From Deltaproteobacteria bacterium (GTDB taxonomy: Bacteria; Desulfobacterota; Deferrisomatia; Deferrisomatales; JACRMM01): a stretch of 58,531 bases of DNA. Below the pieces are notes generated by a model. It did not search any database and had not been told where the DNA came from. It saw nothing but the letters and a program-made list of their open reading frames with translations. The stretch spans positions 1 through 58,531 of the forward strand of contig JACRMM010000009.1 in assembly GCA_016214985.1 (NCBI GenBank), in the 5' to 3' direction. Each line of letters starts with the position of its first letter. The stretch's first letter is position 1. A program made the translations under genes and the position numbers. Below are positions 15,629-24,271 of this stretch, in pieces.

Positions 15629-16584
15629 GCGCCGCCCCCCCCCGCGCGGGCCACCGGAAGCGTGATCACGAACCGGCTTCCCCTGCCCTCCTCGCTCTCC
15701 ACGTACACGTCGCCCCCCTGGGCCCGGGCGAAGTACCGGACGATGGCGAGCCCCAACCCGGCCCCCGACGCAGCCCCTTCTCGCCGAGGGACCAGCCGGT
15801 AGAAGGGGTCGAAGACCCGGCTCAGCTCGTTTCGGGGGATCCCGACCCCGTTGTCCTCGACCGCGATCAGCACGCGGCCGAGCCGCTCCTGGTCGAGCAC
15901 CTCGACGCGGATCTCCCGCGGAGCGTGGCTGTACTTGTACGCATTGAGCAGGAGGTTCAGGACGATCGAGCCGACCGCATCGCGGTCGTGGCGCACCGGC
16001 ACCGCCGTCTCCACATGTAGGGTGACCCGGGCTTCGTCGGGCGGGATCATGCGGCCGAACCGGGCGACCGCCTGCTCGACCGCTTCCCCCACCGGCTCCA
16101 CCTTCGGATCCAGCGCATCTCGGTCGCGGACGGCCGCGCGCCAGGTCAGCACCCGGTCGATCATGGCCTCGAGCCACTCGGTCTGCCGGACAATCGTCTC
16201 GAGGCTCTCCTGCGTGCGCACGGGGTCCTGGCTCAGGCGACCCATCAGGAGGGTCTGGGCGTACATCCGGATGGAGGTCACGGGGGTGCGCAGATCATGG
16301 CTCACGTTGGCCAGGAGGTCTGCCTGCAGGCGGGCGATCCGGGCGCGGCGGCTCAGAAGCCAGGTCACGACGGCAACGCCGCCCAACGCCGCGGCCGCGA
16401 ACGACACGGTGAGAACGCCGATCAGGATGGACTCGGAGCTTTCGCCGAGCACCAGGGTAACGATGCCGACCGACGTGGACAGGAGCACGGGCACGAGCAC
16501 GCCCGTGGACAGAGCCACGATGGCGCCGGTGAGGCTCAGGCTGGGCAGACGGTAGCGGATGCGGGTGCCGGGCAAGGAGTCCAT
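15625..16584 (-). CDS. Membrane sensor histidine kinase
   Basis: 319 aa with two hydrophobic segments near the N-terminus (GAIVALSTGVLVPVLLSTSVG and ILIGVLTVSFAAAALGGVAVV) and almost no periplasmic loop, so it probably senses within the membrane. HisKA follows (DLLANVSHDLRTPVTSI, phosphorylatable His), then HATPase with N-box LLLNAYKYS, G1 VEDNGVGIP and G2 GAGLGLAIV. Start ATG 16584 is chosen because upstream same-frame residues are not protein-like. It is coupled by a 4-base overlap to the response regulator. Confidence 0.88.
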   Translation of the reverse strand: MDSLPGTRIRYRLPSLSLTGAIVALSTGVLVPVLLSTSVGIVTLVLGESSESILIGVLTVSFAAAALGGVAVVTWLLSRRARIARLQADLLANVSHDLRTPVTSIRMYAQTLLMGRLSQDPVRTQESLETIVRQTEWLEAMIDRVLTWRAAVRDRDALDPKVEPVGEAVEQAVARFGRMIPPDEARVTLHVETAVPVRHDRDAVGSIVLNLLLNAYKYSHAPREIRVEVLDQERLGRVLIAVEDNGVGIPRNELSRVFDPFYRLVPRREGAASGAGLGLAIVRYFARAQGGDVYVESEEGRGSRFVITLPVARAGGGGA

Positions 16585-16673
16585 GCCGGGCAGTCTCCCC
16601 CCGCCCGGCCGGGCTGGCAAGAGCGCTGCCCCGCGGGGAGCGGATCGTTGGTTGTTGGTTCCTGGCCCCCCTC

Positions 16674-18374
16674 TTACCCGGCCGCCGCGAACCGCAGCTC
16701 CTCGGCCGTCTCCTCCGCGGCGGACATGCCCACCGAGGCGATCCCTGCCAGACCCGGCCGGACCCGCGTCACGATCGTCGAGGGCTGGAGGCCATCGCCG
16801 AAGAGACGCAGCCGAAGCCTCCACCAGGCTGCCAGGGTTCGGGCCCCGACCCGCCGTGCACGCTCCCGAACCGAGGGCGTACCCAGCGCAGCCGCGACCT
16901 GCCGGTCGAGGCCCAGGGCACGCCGCCGCTCCGCCGGGTTCACGGCGTTCGAGGCGATGGTGGGCAGCAGAGCGGCCCACTCCCGGGTCTGTTCCCTGAG
17001 CTCCCGCATACGCTGCTCGAGGCACGCGTCCCGGCGCGGCAGATCCGCCAGCCGGCGGTAGCCCCGGAGCGCTGTCTCCACCACCCGGAGCATGGAGCTC
17101 CCGTTGACCTCGTAGTCCTTGCGGAAAGCGGCCTGGAGCCACCGCTCGGCGGAGTCGCCCGGGAACGCCGGGTGCTGGAAGGCGAGGTGCTTCTGGCCGT
17201 GCCACTCCTCGTAGGGAAGTTCAGTGCGGAGGAGCCCTTTCGCCTGATGCTCCCGATACAGGCCGGTCGTCGGCATGGGCGTGAGCAGCATGAACTGCAC
17301 GAGATCGGGCTCGATCCCCACCAGAAAGTCTACGTCCTGCTGCATGTTGTCCGGCGTGTGGTGCTCCTGGCACAGGATCCCCGACGCCAGCACTACGATG
17401 CCGCGGCTTCGAAGCTCCCGCACCAGGGCTCGGGCGTCGATGCCCTCGTTCTTCGCGTAGTTTCCCTGCTGGCCGCCGGCCTCTACCCCGATCCAGACAA
17501 ACTCGACGCCGAGGCGCACAAGGTTGTCCAGGCCGAAGGCGGTGATCGCCTCGGCCGACGAGAAGAGCTGGAACCGGAAGTAGCGCCCGTGACGCTCCAT
17601 CTCGGCCAGCAACTCCCGGGCGCGCACCGTGTCCTTCAGGAAGTTCTCGTCCATGACGAAGAACTCGTCGGTGCCGCGGAGGTCGGCGATCCGGCAGGCC
17701 GTCTCGAAGAGGTCACGGCCGGCCGGGAGAAACGCCGTGTACTTGCGGTCGAAAAAGTGCGACGTGGAGCAGAACCGGCACCCGTTGACGCAGCCCAGCC
17801 CTGGCACGAGGAGGCTCGCGCCGACCCCCGGTACCGGCACGCCGAGGATGGACCGCCGCTCGATGCTGGGGAGCACGGGGTGAACGAACGGCGCGCCCGG
17901 GTCCTGCCCCAGGAACTCGCGCAACCAGCGGATGCCCTCGCCCCGGACCACGTGATCGCAGTCGATCTGCTCCTCCAGCCCCTCGATGGCAGCCCCGTGG
18001 CCGCCCAGGACGATCGTCGCCTCGGGCGAGATCTCTCGCGCGAGCCTCGCCATCTCCCTCGCCTTGACGAAGTTCGGGGCGATGAAGGAGATCCCCACCA
18101 CGTCGTAGCCCTTCTCGAGCTCGCGCGCGAAGCGCCGACGGCTGGGGAAGTCGAGCACGGTGACGTCGGCGTCCACGTTGGCGGCGAGGAAGTACAGGCC
18201 GAAGGATCGGTGGTGATAGCGCCAGGAGGCCGCGCCCTGGGCCTTCGTCACCTGGTTGTGGAAGAGCTCCATGATGTTCTCTTTGCGGCCGTACTCGTCG
18301 TCCACTCCGAACGGGCCGAACACGCCCGACAGGAGAATTCGCTTCCGGGGGAGTGCGGGAGCTGCCGTGGCCAT
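16674..18374 (-). CDS. Radical SAM protein with B12-binding domain
   Basis: 566 aa. The N-terminal about 170 residues form a cobalamin-binding-like domain (YDVVGISFIAPNFVKAREMA, TIVLGGHGAAIEG, VRGEGIRWLREFL). The radical SAM core has the CxxxCxxC cluster motif in GLGCVNGCRFCSTSHFFD (about residue 195-202), binding a 4Fe-4S cluster and SAM, followed by FVMDENFLKD and VEFVWIGVEAGG. The C-terminal about 170 residues are helical and Arg-rich, of unknown role. Family members (BchE-like) methylate or rearrange unactivated carbons; the substrate is unknown. It is transcribed alone, divergent from uup. Confidence 0.88.
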   Translation of the reverse strand: MATAAPALPRKRILLSGVFGPFGVDDEYGRKENIMELFHNQVTKAQGAASWRYHHRSFGLYFLAANVDADVTVLDFPSRRRFARELEKGYDVVGISFIAPNFVKAREMARLAREISPEATIVLGGHGAAIEGLEEQIDCDHVVRGEGIRWLREFLGQDPGAPFVHPVLPSIERRSILGVPVPGVGASLLVPGLGCVNGCRFCSTSHFFDRKYTAFLPAGRDLFETACRIADLRGTDEFFVMDENFLKDTVRARELLAEMERHGRYFRFQLFSSAEAITAFGLDNLVRLGVEFVWIGVEAGGQQGNYAKNEGIDARALVRELRSRGIVVLASGILCQEHHTPDNMQQDVDFLVGIEPDLVQFMLLTPMPTTGLYREHQAKGLLRTELPYEEWHGQKHLAFQHPAFPGDSAERWLQAAFRKDYEVNGSSMLRVVETALRGYRRLADLPRRDACLEQRMRELREQTREWAALLPTIASNAVNPAERRRALGLDRQVAAALGTPSVRERARRVGARTLAAWWRLRLRLFGDGLQPSTIVTRVRPGLAGIASVGMSAAEETAEELRFAAAG

Positions 18375-18459
18375 CGTGCGTCCTCCAGAACTGTGTGCAA
18401 GACCTATTGCCGTGGCCGGCCGGGGGCGCGGCTCGGGCCATCTAAAGGAAAGGATAACG

Positions 18460-18498
18460 GGCCAAAGTCATGGTCTTGTCATGACATTGGCCTTTTTT
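18460..18498 (+). terminator. Strong hairpin plus T6 in the region upstream of uup
   Basis: GGCCAA (18460-18465) pairs with TTGGCC (18487-18492) and GTCATG with CATGAC inside it, around a 7-base loop, followed by six T. It is oriented for plus-strand transcription. No plus-strand gene lies upstream (the radical SAM gene is on the other strand), so it ends either an early uup leader transcript or an unseen small RNA. There is room (141 bp) for a second uup promoter after it. Confidence 0.6.
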
Positions 18499-18639
18499 CG
18501 ACGGGCCGATCGATTTCAGGGTCCTCCGGAGCAGCGGAATCACGGACCAGCCCCCGCGTCGGAGGCCGGTGACCGCTGGCGTCCTGAGGCAGTTGTTGTC
18601 ACACTGCCGCCTTTCACGATTCACTGAAGGAGATGGGAC

Positions 18640-20547
18640 GTGAACGTCGTCGACGCCTCGGATCTCTGCAAGAGCTACGGCCCCACTACAATCCTCGACG
18701 GTGCCGCCTTCGCGCTGGGGGAGTCGGAGAAGGTGGGCATCGTGGGCCGAAACGGCTGCGGCAAATCGACCCTCTTCCGCATCCTGGCCGGGCTCGAGGA
18801 GGCCGACGCGGGCCGGGTCGTCAAGAAGCGTGGGCTCACGCTCTCGTACCTGCCTCAGCGCCCGTCGCTGGAGCCAAGCGCGACCGTCCGGGAGGTCCTC
18901 GAGGCGCACCTCGGGGAGGCGCGCGAGAAGCTTTGCCGCCACGAGGCCCTCGCCGACGCCCTGCGGGCGGCCGTCCCTCAGGGCGCCGCGCTCGACGCGC
19001 TCCTGGCCGAACAGCAGGAGGTCCACGCCTGGCTGGATCAGCACGGAGCGTGGGAGCTCGGCTACCGGGTGGAGGAGATGTGCACCCGGTTCGCCATCCA
19101 GGACCCCGAGGCCCGGATCGACTCGCTCTCGGGAGGTTGGAGCCAGCGGGTCGCGCTGGCGGGGATCCTGCTGGGCCAGCCCGACGTGCTCCTCCTCGAC
19201 GAGCCCACCAACCAGCTCGACGCCGAGACGACGGAGTGGCTGGAGCAGCACCTCGTTGGCTACCCCGGCGCCGTGCTCCTCGTGACGCACGACCGCTACT
19301 TCCTCGATCGAGTGGTGACGCGGATGCTCGAGCTCGAGGCCGGGCGGCTCACGGCCTACGACGGCGGCTACTCGGCATACCTCGAGCAGAAGGCCCAGCG
19401 CCTCGCCCTGGAGGAGCGCTCCCAGACGCGCCTGCTAAGCCTCCTGCGCCGCGAGGAGGCCTGGCTTGCCCGCGGCGCCAAGGCCCGGAGCACCAAGCAG
19501 AAGGCCCGGATCGACCGGGTCGAGGACCTCCGGGGCCAGAAGGCCTCGGGCCCCCGCCGCGAGCTGTCGCTCCGCCTCGCGGCCGAGCGCTCGCTCGGCG
19601 GCACGGTCCTCGAGGCGTCGGGCCTGACGGTCGAGATCGGGGGAAAGAAGCTCGTCCGGGGCCTCGACTTCTGCCTGCGCAAGGGCGAGCGCGTCGGCAT
19701 TCTCGGCCCCAACGGCTGCGGCAAGACGACGCTCGTGCGCGTGCTCCTGGGCGAGGTCGCGCCCGCGGCCGGGACCGTGACCGTGGGCAAGCACACCCGC
19801 GTGGGCTACCTCGATCAGGCACGAAGCGGTCTCGACGACACCCTGTCGGTCGCCGACACCCTGGGCGAGGGCGACTGGGTCGCGGTGGGAGGGCCGGCCG
19901 GCGAGCGCCGTCACAAGGTGGGCTACCTGGAGGACTTCCTCTTCTCCCGGGAGGACCAGCGAAAACCCGTCTCGACGCTTTCGGGGGGCGAACGGGCTCG
20001 CCTCCTGCTGGCACGCCTGCTGCTCCTCGGCGCCAACGTGCTCGTGTTGGACGAGCCCACCAACGACCTCGACATCCCCACCCTCCAGGTCCTCGACGAA
20101 GCGCTGGCCGGGTTCCCGGGGTGCCTGCTCATGGTCACCCACGACCGCTACTTCCTCGACCGGGTGGCAACCGGCATCCTCCACTTCGAAGAGAAGGGCC
20201 AGGTCGTCTTCTACGAGGGCAACTACGAGGTCTTCACCCGCCTGCGGGCCCAGGCGCGCGACGAGAAGCCGATCGCAGGGAAGGTGGCCGCGCGGCCTGA
20301 CGCGAGGCCCAAACCCAAGGGACCGGCCGCCCTCACCTACCGGGAGCGCCAGGAGTTGGAAGACCTGGAGCGGGAGATCGAGCGTCTGGAAGGGAGGAAG
20401 CGGGAGGTGGAGGCCCTGCTGGCCGACGCCTCCAGTCTCGCGGGCGGCCGCCGGGAGCTGCAGCAACTCTCCGAGGAGTTCACAACCCTGGAGGCGCGCC
20501 TCGACGCCCTCCTCGCACGGTGGGAGGAGTTGGAGGCCAGGCACTGA
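18640..20547 (+). CDS. uup: ABC-F family ATPase Uup
   Basis: 635 aa, two ABC domains: first with Walker A GRNGCGKS (36-43), LSGGW signature and LLLDEPTNQLD, VTHDRYFLDRV; second with GPNGCGKTT, LSGGERARLLLARLLL, LVLDEPTNDLD, VTHDRYFLDRV. Both sites look complete. The linker carries the positively charged arm (RREEAWLARGAKARSTKQKARI). A C-terminal coiled coil (about 550-635, YRERQELEDLEREIERLEGRKREVEALLADA...) is the hallmark of Uup, which binds DNA and the ribosome. GTG 18640 is supported by AAGGAG at 18627-18632. Unlike the ABC-F at 804, the second site is intact. Confidence 0.92.
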   Translation: MNVVDASDLCKSYGPTTILDGAAFALGESEKVGIVGRNGCGKSTLFRILAGLEEADAGRVVKKRGLTLSYLPQRPSLEPSATVREVLEAHLGEAREKLCRHEALADALRAAVPQGAALDALLAEQQEVHAWLDQHGAWELGYRVEEMCTRFAIQDPEARIDSLSGGWSQRVALAGILLGQPDVLLLDEPTNQLDAETTEWLEQHLVGYPGAVLLVTHDRYFLDRVVTRMLELEAGRLTAYDGGYSAYLEQKAQRLALEERSQTRLLSLLRREEAWLARGAKARSTKQKARIDRVEDLRGQKASGPRRELSLRLAAERSLGGTVLEASGLTVEIGGKKLVRGLDFCLRKGERVGILGPNGCGKTTLVRVLLGEVAPAAGTVTVGKHTRVGYLDQARSGLDDTLSVADTLGEGDWVAVGGPAGERRHKVGYLEDFLFSREDQRKPVSTLSGGERARLLLARLLLLGANVLVLDEPTNDLDIPTLQVLDEALAGFPGCLLMVTHDRYFLDRVATGILHFEEKGQVVFYEGNYEVFTRLRAQARDEKPIAGKVAARPDARPKPKGPAALTYRERQELEDLEREIERLEGRKREVEALLADASSLAGGRRELQQLSEEFTTLEARLDALLARWEELEARH

Positions 20548-20569
20548 CGCGGTCGGTCGGAGTTTCGAA

Positions 20570-20613
20570 TTGACGAATCAAACAACCGCTTGATACTTTT
20601 GCTTGAATCAAAC
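20570..20613 (+). promoter_or_regulatory. Promoter and likely TetR-family operator
   Basis: TTGACG (20570-20575) and GATACT (20592-20597), 16 bp apart, form a sigma70-like promoter. ATCAA (20577-20581) and TTGAT (20590-20594) form an inverted repeat lying over its spacer and -10. GAATCAAAC occurs twice exactly 30 bp apart (20575-20583 and 20605-20613), the second within the palindrome TTGAATCAA. Binding here by the adjacent TetR protein would repress the whole efflux operon. The AT-rich patch stands out in this GC-rich region. Confidence 0.55.
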
Positions 20614-20649
20614 CTGCAGAACGAAGCATCGGGAGAGGAGCCGCTGGAG

Positions 20650-21339
20650 ATGGCGCACCCGGAGGACCCCCAGGCGAGCGCCGAGACGCGGCAGCGGCTG
20701 CTCGAGGCAGCGGGCGAGGTGTTCGCGGCCAAGGGGTTCCGAGGGGCTACGACCCGCGAGATCTGCCGGAAGGCCGGGGCGAACGTGGCTGCCGTGAACT
20801 ACCACTTCGCCGGCAAGGAGGGCCTCTACGAGGCCGTGGTCCATCACGCGCACCGGCACGCCGCGGAGCGCTACCCCCTGGCTTCGGCGTCAGAGACGCC
20901 GGGAAGCCCCGCGGACCGGTTCCGGGCGTTCGTGGAGTGGTTCCTCTTCCGCACTCTGTGCGAGGGCCGCCCCGCGTGGCAGGCGAAGCTCCTGGCAAGG
21001 GAGATGATCGAGCCCACCCGGGCCCTGGACACCCTGGTCGAGACCGAGATCCGACCGCTCCTGGAGACGCTCCAGTCCCTGTGCCGGGAGCTCATGGGCC
21101 CGGGTGCGGACGATGACGAGGTGCGCCTTGCGGCGCGAAGCGTCCTCGGTCAATGCCTCTACTACCGGCACGCGCAGCCCATCCTCGCTCGCCTCCACCC
21201 CGAAGAACGTTACAGCCCCGAGTACATTCGCCGCCTCGCCGCCCACGTGACCGCGTTCTCCCTCGGGGGCATCGAGAAGCTGGCGAACGAGAGGGCCGCA
21301 CAAGGCGCACCGCCCGAGACCACGAAGAGGAAGCCATGA
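20650..21339 (+). CDS. TetR/AcrR-family regulator with CerR-type C-terminal domain
   Basis: 229 aa. The N-terminal TetR helix-turn-helix is clear (ETRQRLLEAAGEVFAAKGF; TTREICRKAGANVAAVNYHF; KEGLYEAVV, about 14-68). The C-terminal half (ERYPLA..., AWQAKLLAREMIEPT, LGQCLYYRHAQPIL) matches the CerR/DUF1956 ligand domain. It is the first gene of the efflux operon, overlapping the next gene by ATGA, so it probably represses its own operon from the operator at 20570-20613 and is released by a toxic substrate. ATG 20650 is preferred to the in-frame TTG at 20590, which lies within the promoter. Confidence 0.88.
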   Translation: MAHPEDPQASAETRQRLLEAAGEVFAAKGFRGATTREICRKAGANVAAVNYHFAGKEGLYEAVVHHAHRHAAERYPLASASETPGSPADRFRAFVEWFLFRTLCEGRPAWQAKLLAREMIEPTRALDTLVETEIRPLLETLQSLCRELMGPGADDDEVRLAARSVLGQCLYYRHAQPILARLHPEERYSPEYIRRLAAHVTAFSLGGIEKLANERAAQGAPPETTKRKP

Positions 21340-22688
21340 GTGAAACCACCTCTCCCCTTCCTTCCGCGGAACCCGCCGGGCCGAGCCCCCGGGAGCGGAC
21401 CCGTCAGAAACGGGTCCGGCTGGCCGTGGCGGTGGTCCTGATCGTGGCCGCAGCCGTCGGCCTGCGGCACTACCTGCACACCCGCAACCACGAGTCCACC
21501 GACGACGCCTCCCTCGAAGGACACGTGATCCCGGTGAGCCCGCGGGTGCCCGGGCACGTGCTTCGCGTGCACGTGACCGACAACCAGGAGGTGAAGGCGG
21601 GCGACCTCCTCGCGGAGCTCGACCCCACCGACTTCCAGGTTCGGCTCGACCAGGCCCGGGCTGCCCTCCGGGTGGCCCAGGCCCGGACCCTGGCCGCGCG
21701 GAAGACCGTCGACCTCACCCGCGTCACCTCCGGGGCCAGCGTCGAGGAGGCGACGGCCGGCGTCACGCGCGCCCGGTCAGGCGTGGAGACGGCCTGGGCC
21801 CAGGTAGCGGCGGCGCGAAGCCGCGTGGACCAGGCGGTGGCCCAGCGGGCGGCCGTGGAAGCATCGGCCGACCAGGCCGCGGCGGAGGTCGTCGCGGCGG
21901 AGGCGGAGGCGGGGCGCGCGGGGGCGGATCTGCGGCGCTACCAGGATGCCATCCAGAGCCGGGGCGTCTCCCGCCAGCAGCTCGATCTGGCCACCGCCAC
22001 GGCCACGTCGGCTCGAGCTCGGCTCGACGCAACCCGAAAGAAGGTCGCGGCCGCCCGGGCCCAGGCCGCCGAGGCCGCGGCCGCCGAGAAGACCGCCCGC
22101 GAGGGACTGCGCCAAGCCGAAGCCCAGATCGGGGAGGCGCAGGCCCGGGTCGGCGAAGCGCGCGGACGGCTGGCGAGCGCCGACGGCGCCCCTCACCAGG
22201 TCGCGGCGAGCCGCTCCCAGGCCGACGCCTCCAGCGCCCAGATCGAGCAGGCCACCGCCGCGGTGCGAGAGGCGGAGCTCGCGCTCTCCTACACGCGGAT
22301 CCTCGCGCCGGAGGCTGGACGGGTGACCAAGAAAGCGGCAGAGCCGGGAGGCTTTGTCCAGGTCGGACAGCCGCTGCTCGCGATCGTGCCCCGAACGCTG
22401 TGGGTCGTGGCCAACTTCAAGGAGAGCCAGATCTCCCGGATGCGCCCGGGCCAGCGGGCCACAGTGACGGTCGATGCGTTCCCGGACGTACACCTGAAGG
22501 CCCACGTGGACAGCATCCAGGCCGGCACCGGGTCGCGGTTCAGCCTCCTGCCGCCGGAGAACGCCACCGGAAACTACGTGAAGGTCGTTCAGCGGGTGCC
22601 GGTCAAGATCGTCTTCGACGAGGCGCCGCCCCGTGAGCTTCCGCTGGGGCCGGGCATGTCCGTCGAGCCCGAGGTCGAGGTCCGGTGA
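21336..22688 (+). CDS. EmrA-like HlyD-family membrane fusion protein
   Basis: 450 aa with a single N-terminal membrane anchor (RLAVAVVLIVAAAVGLRHYL, about 30-49), EmrA-type start STDDASLEGHVIPVSPRVPGHV, lipoyl half DNQEVKAGDLLAELD, a very long Ala/Arg/Gln-rich coiled coil (about 105-320), second lipoyl segment AEPGGFVQVGQPLLAIVP and barrel (NFKESQISRMRPGQRATVTVD). It links the inner membrane pump EmrB to the outer membrane channel encoded two genes later. Starts by ATGA overlap with the regulator and ends by GTGA overlap with the pump gene. Confidence 0.93.
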   Translation: MSETTSPLPSAEPAGPSPRERTRQKRVRLAVAVVLIVAAAVGLRHYLHTRNHESTDDASLEGHVIPVSPRVPGHVLRVHVTDNQEVKAGDLLAELDPTDFQVRLDQARAALRVAQARTLAARKTVDLTRVTSGASVEEATAGVTRARSGVETAWAQVAAARSRVDQAVAQRAAVEASADQAAAEVVAAEAEAGRAGADLRRYQDAIQSRGVSRQQLDLATATATSARARLDATRKKVAAARAQAAEAAAAEKTAREGLRQAEAQIGEAQARVGEARGRLASADGAPHQVAASRSQADASSAQIEQATAAVREAELALSYTRILAPEAGRVTKKAAEPGGFVQVGQPLLAIVPRTLWVVANFKESQISRMRPGQRATVTVDAFPDVHLKAHVDSIQAGTGSRFSLLPPENATGNYVKVVQRVPVKIVFDEAPPRELPLGPGMSVEPEVEVR

Positions 22689-24271
22689 CCGCGACTTCGT
22701 CCGAGGCTCCCGCCTGGAGGCCCTCCCACAATCCCTGGCTGGTCGCGCTGGTCGTGACGCTGGCGACTTTCATGGAGGTCCTGGACACGACCATCGTTAA
22801 CGTGGCGCTCCCCCACATCGCGGGCACGCTGTCGGCCACCACGGAGGAGAGCACCTGGGTGCTCACGTCCTACCTCGTGGCCAACGCCATGGTGCTGCCC
22901 GTGAGCGCCTGGCTCGCCTCCCTGATGGGCCGAAAGCGCTTCTATATGACCTGTGTGGCAATCTTCACCCTGAGCTCGGTCCTGTGCGGCGCCGCGCCCA
23001 CTCTGGGGTCTCTGGTCCTGGTGCGGATCGTCCAGGGCCTCGGCGGCGGCGGGCTCCAGCCGAGCCAGCAGGCGATCCTCGTCGACACGTTCCCGCCCTA
23101 CAAGCTCGGGATGGCCTTCGCCATGACCGGCATCGCGGTGGTTACGGCCCCGATCCTCGGGCCCACCCTGGGGGGTTGGATCACCGACAACTTTTCGTGG
23201 CGCTGGGTGTTCTATATCAATCTGCCGGTGGGGCTGCTCTCGCTCTTCCTCACCTGGAGACTCGTGGAGGACCCCCCGCACGCCCGCAGGATCGACCGTC
23301 GGAGCGGCTTCACCATGGACTACCTCGGCCTGGGCCTGGTCGCTCTGGGCATCGGCTGCCTCCAGATCGTCCTGGACAAGGGACAGACGGAGGACTGGTT
23401 CGACTCGCACTTCATCCAGATCTTCGCCGCCCTGGCCGTCATCGGCTGGTTCGGCTCCATCGTCTGGGAGCTCCGGCACCGCCATCCGGTGGTGGACCTG
23501 CGGCTCTTCAAGGACTGGAACTTCGCCAAGTCCACGGTCCTCATGTTCGCGTTGGGTTTCGTGCTCTACGGGAGCACGGTGCTCCTGCCGCTCCTGATGC
23601 AGACCCAGATGGGCTACACTGCGCTACTGGCCGGGCTCGCCATGTCCCCCGGGGGGCTCGTCGTGGTGTTCCTGATGCCCGTGGCCGGACGGCTCGTCTC
23701 CAAGGTCCAGCCCCGCTGGATCGCAGCCTTCGGAATGCTGGTCCTCGGCACCGCGATGCTCCACATGACCTCGTTCACCCTCGAGATGGACTTCACCACC
23801 CTGGTGCTGGCGCGGTGCTTCCAGTCCGCGGCCCTGGCCTTCCTGTTCATCCCCATCAGCACCACCGCCTACGCGTCGGTGGCGCCCGGCAAGAACAACA
23901 GTGCCTCGGCGCTCCTGACCCTGGCACGCAACCTCGGCGGCAGCGTCGGCATCGCCACGGTAACGACCGTGCTCGCCCAGCGCTTTCAGTACCACCACAG
24001 CGTGCTCGTGAGCCACGTGACGGCCTACGATCCCGGCCGCGCCCTGTGGCTCGAGCACGCCGCGGCGGCCCTGCGGGCCGCCGGGTCTTCGGCTGCAAGC
24101 GCGGCGGCACAAGCCCAGGGGCTGCTCTACAAGCAGGTCGTCCGGCAGGCGACCATCCTCTCGTACCTCGACAACTTCTGGCTCCTTGGCGTGGGCGCCC
24201 TGGCACTCGTGCCCCTGGCGCTGACCCTGCGCAGAATCCCCCTCGGCCGGCCGGCCTCAGGAGGGCATTGA
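22685..24271 (+). CDS. EmrB-like MFS multidrug exporter (DHA2, 14 TM)
   Basis: 528 aa. Proton-driven drug exporter of the DHA2 family. The first segment has the family LATFMEVLDTTIVNVALPHI; motif A-like ASLMGRKRFY follows, and motif C-like GIAVVTAPILGPTLGGWITD. About fourteen hydrophobic segments can be counted through to FWLLGVGALALVPLALTL. Starts with GTG overlapping the EmrA stop and ends in a TGATG overlap with the outer membrane factor gene. Substrate class is not predictable from sequence. Confidence 0.93.
   Translation: MTATSSEAPAWRPSHNPWLVALVVTLATFMEVLDTTIVNVALPHIAGTLSATTEESTWVLTSYLVANAMVLPVSAWLASLMGRKRFYMTCVAIFTLSSVLCGAAPTLGSLVLVRIVQGLGGGGLQPSQQAILVDTFPPYKLGMAFAMTGIAVVTAPILGPTLGGWITDNFSWRWVFYINLPVGLLSLFLTWRLVEDPPHARRIDRRSGFTMDYLGLGLVALGIGCLQIVLDKGQTEDWFDSHFIQIFAALAVIGWFGSIVWELRHRHPVVDLRLFKDWNFAKSTVLMFALGFVLYGSTVLLPLLMQTQMGYTALLAGLAMSPGGLVVVFLMPVAGRLVSKVQPRWIAAFGMLVLGTAMLHMTSFTLEMDFTTLVLARCFQSAALAFLFIPISTTAYASVAPGKNNSASALLTLARNLGGSVGIATVTTVLAQRFQYHHSVLVSHVTAYDPGRALWLEHAAAALRAAGSSAASAAAQAQGLLYKQVVRQATILSYLDNFWLLGVGALALVPLALTLRRIPLGRPASGGH

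Noticed and set aside
16640..16670. Short TTGGTTGTTGGTT run between the kinase and radical SAM genes
   Set aside because: A simple sequence run with no second copy noticed in the window; too short to interpret.
18633..20300. A long plus-strand frame overlapping uup out of phase
   Set aside because: Arg/Pro/Gly-rich shadow; the uup frame has all ABC motifs and a strong ribosome binding site.
22984..24270. Upstream extension of the outer membrane factor frame through the EmrB gene
   Set aside because: The region is fully coding for EmrB in another frame; a lipoprotein signal peptide begins at 24271.
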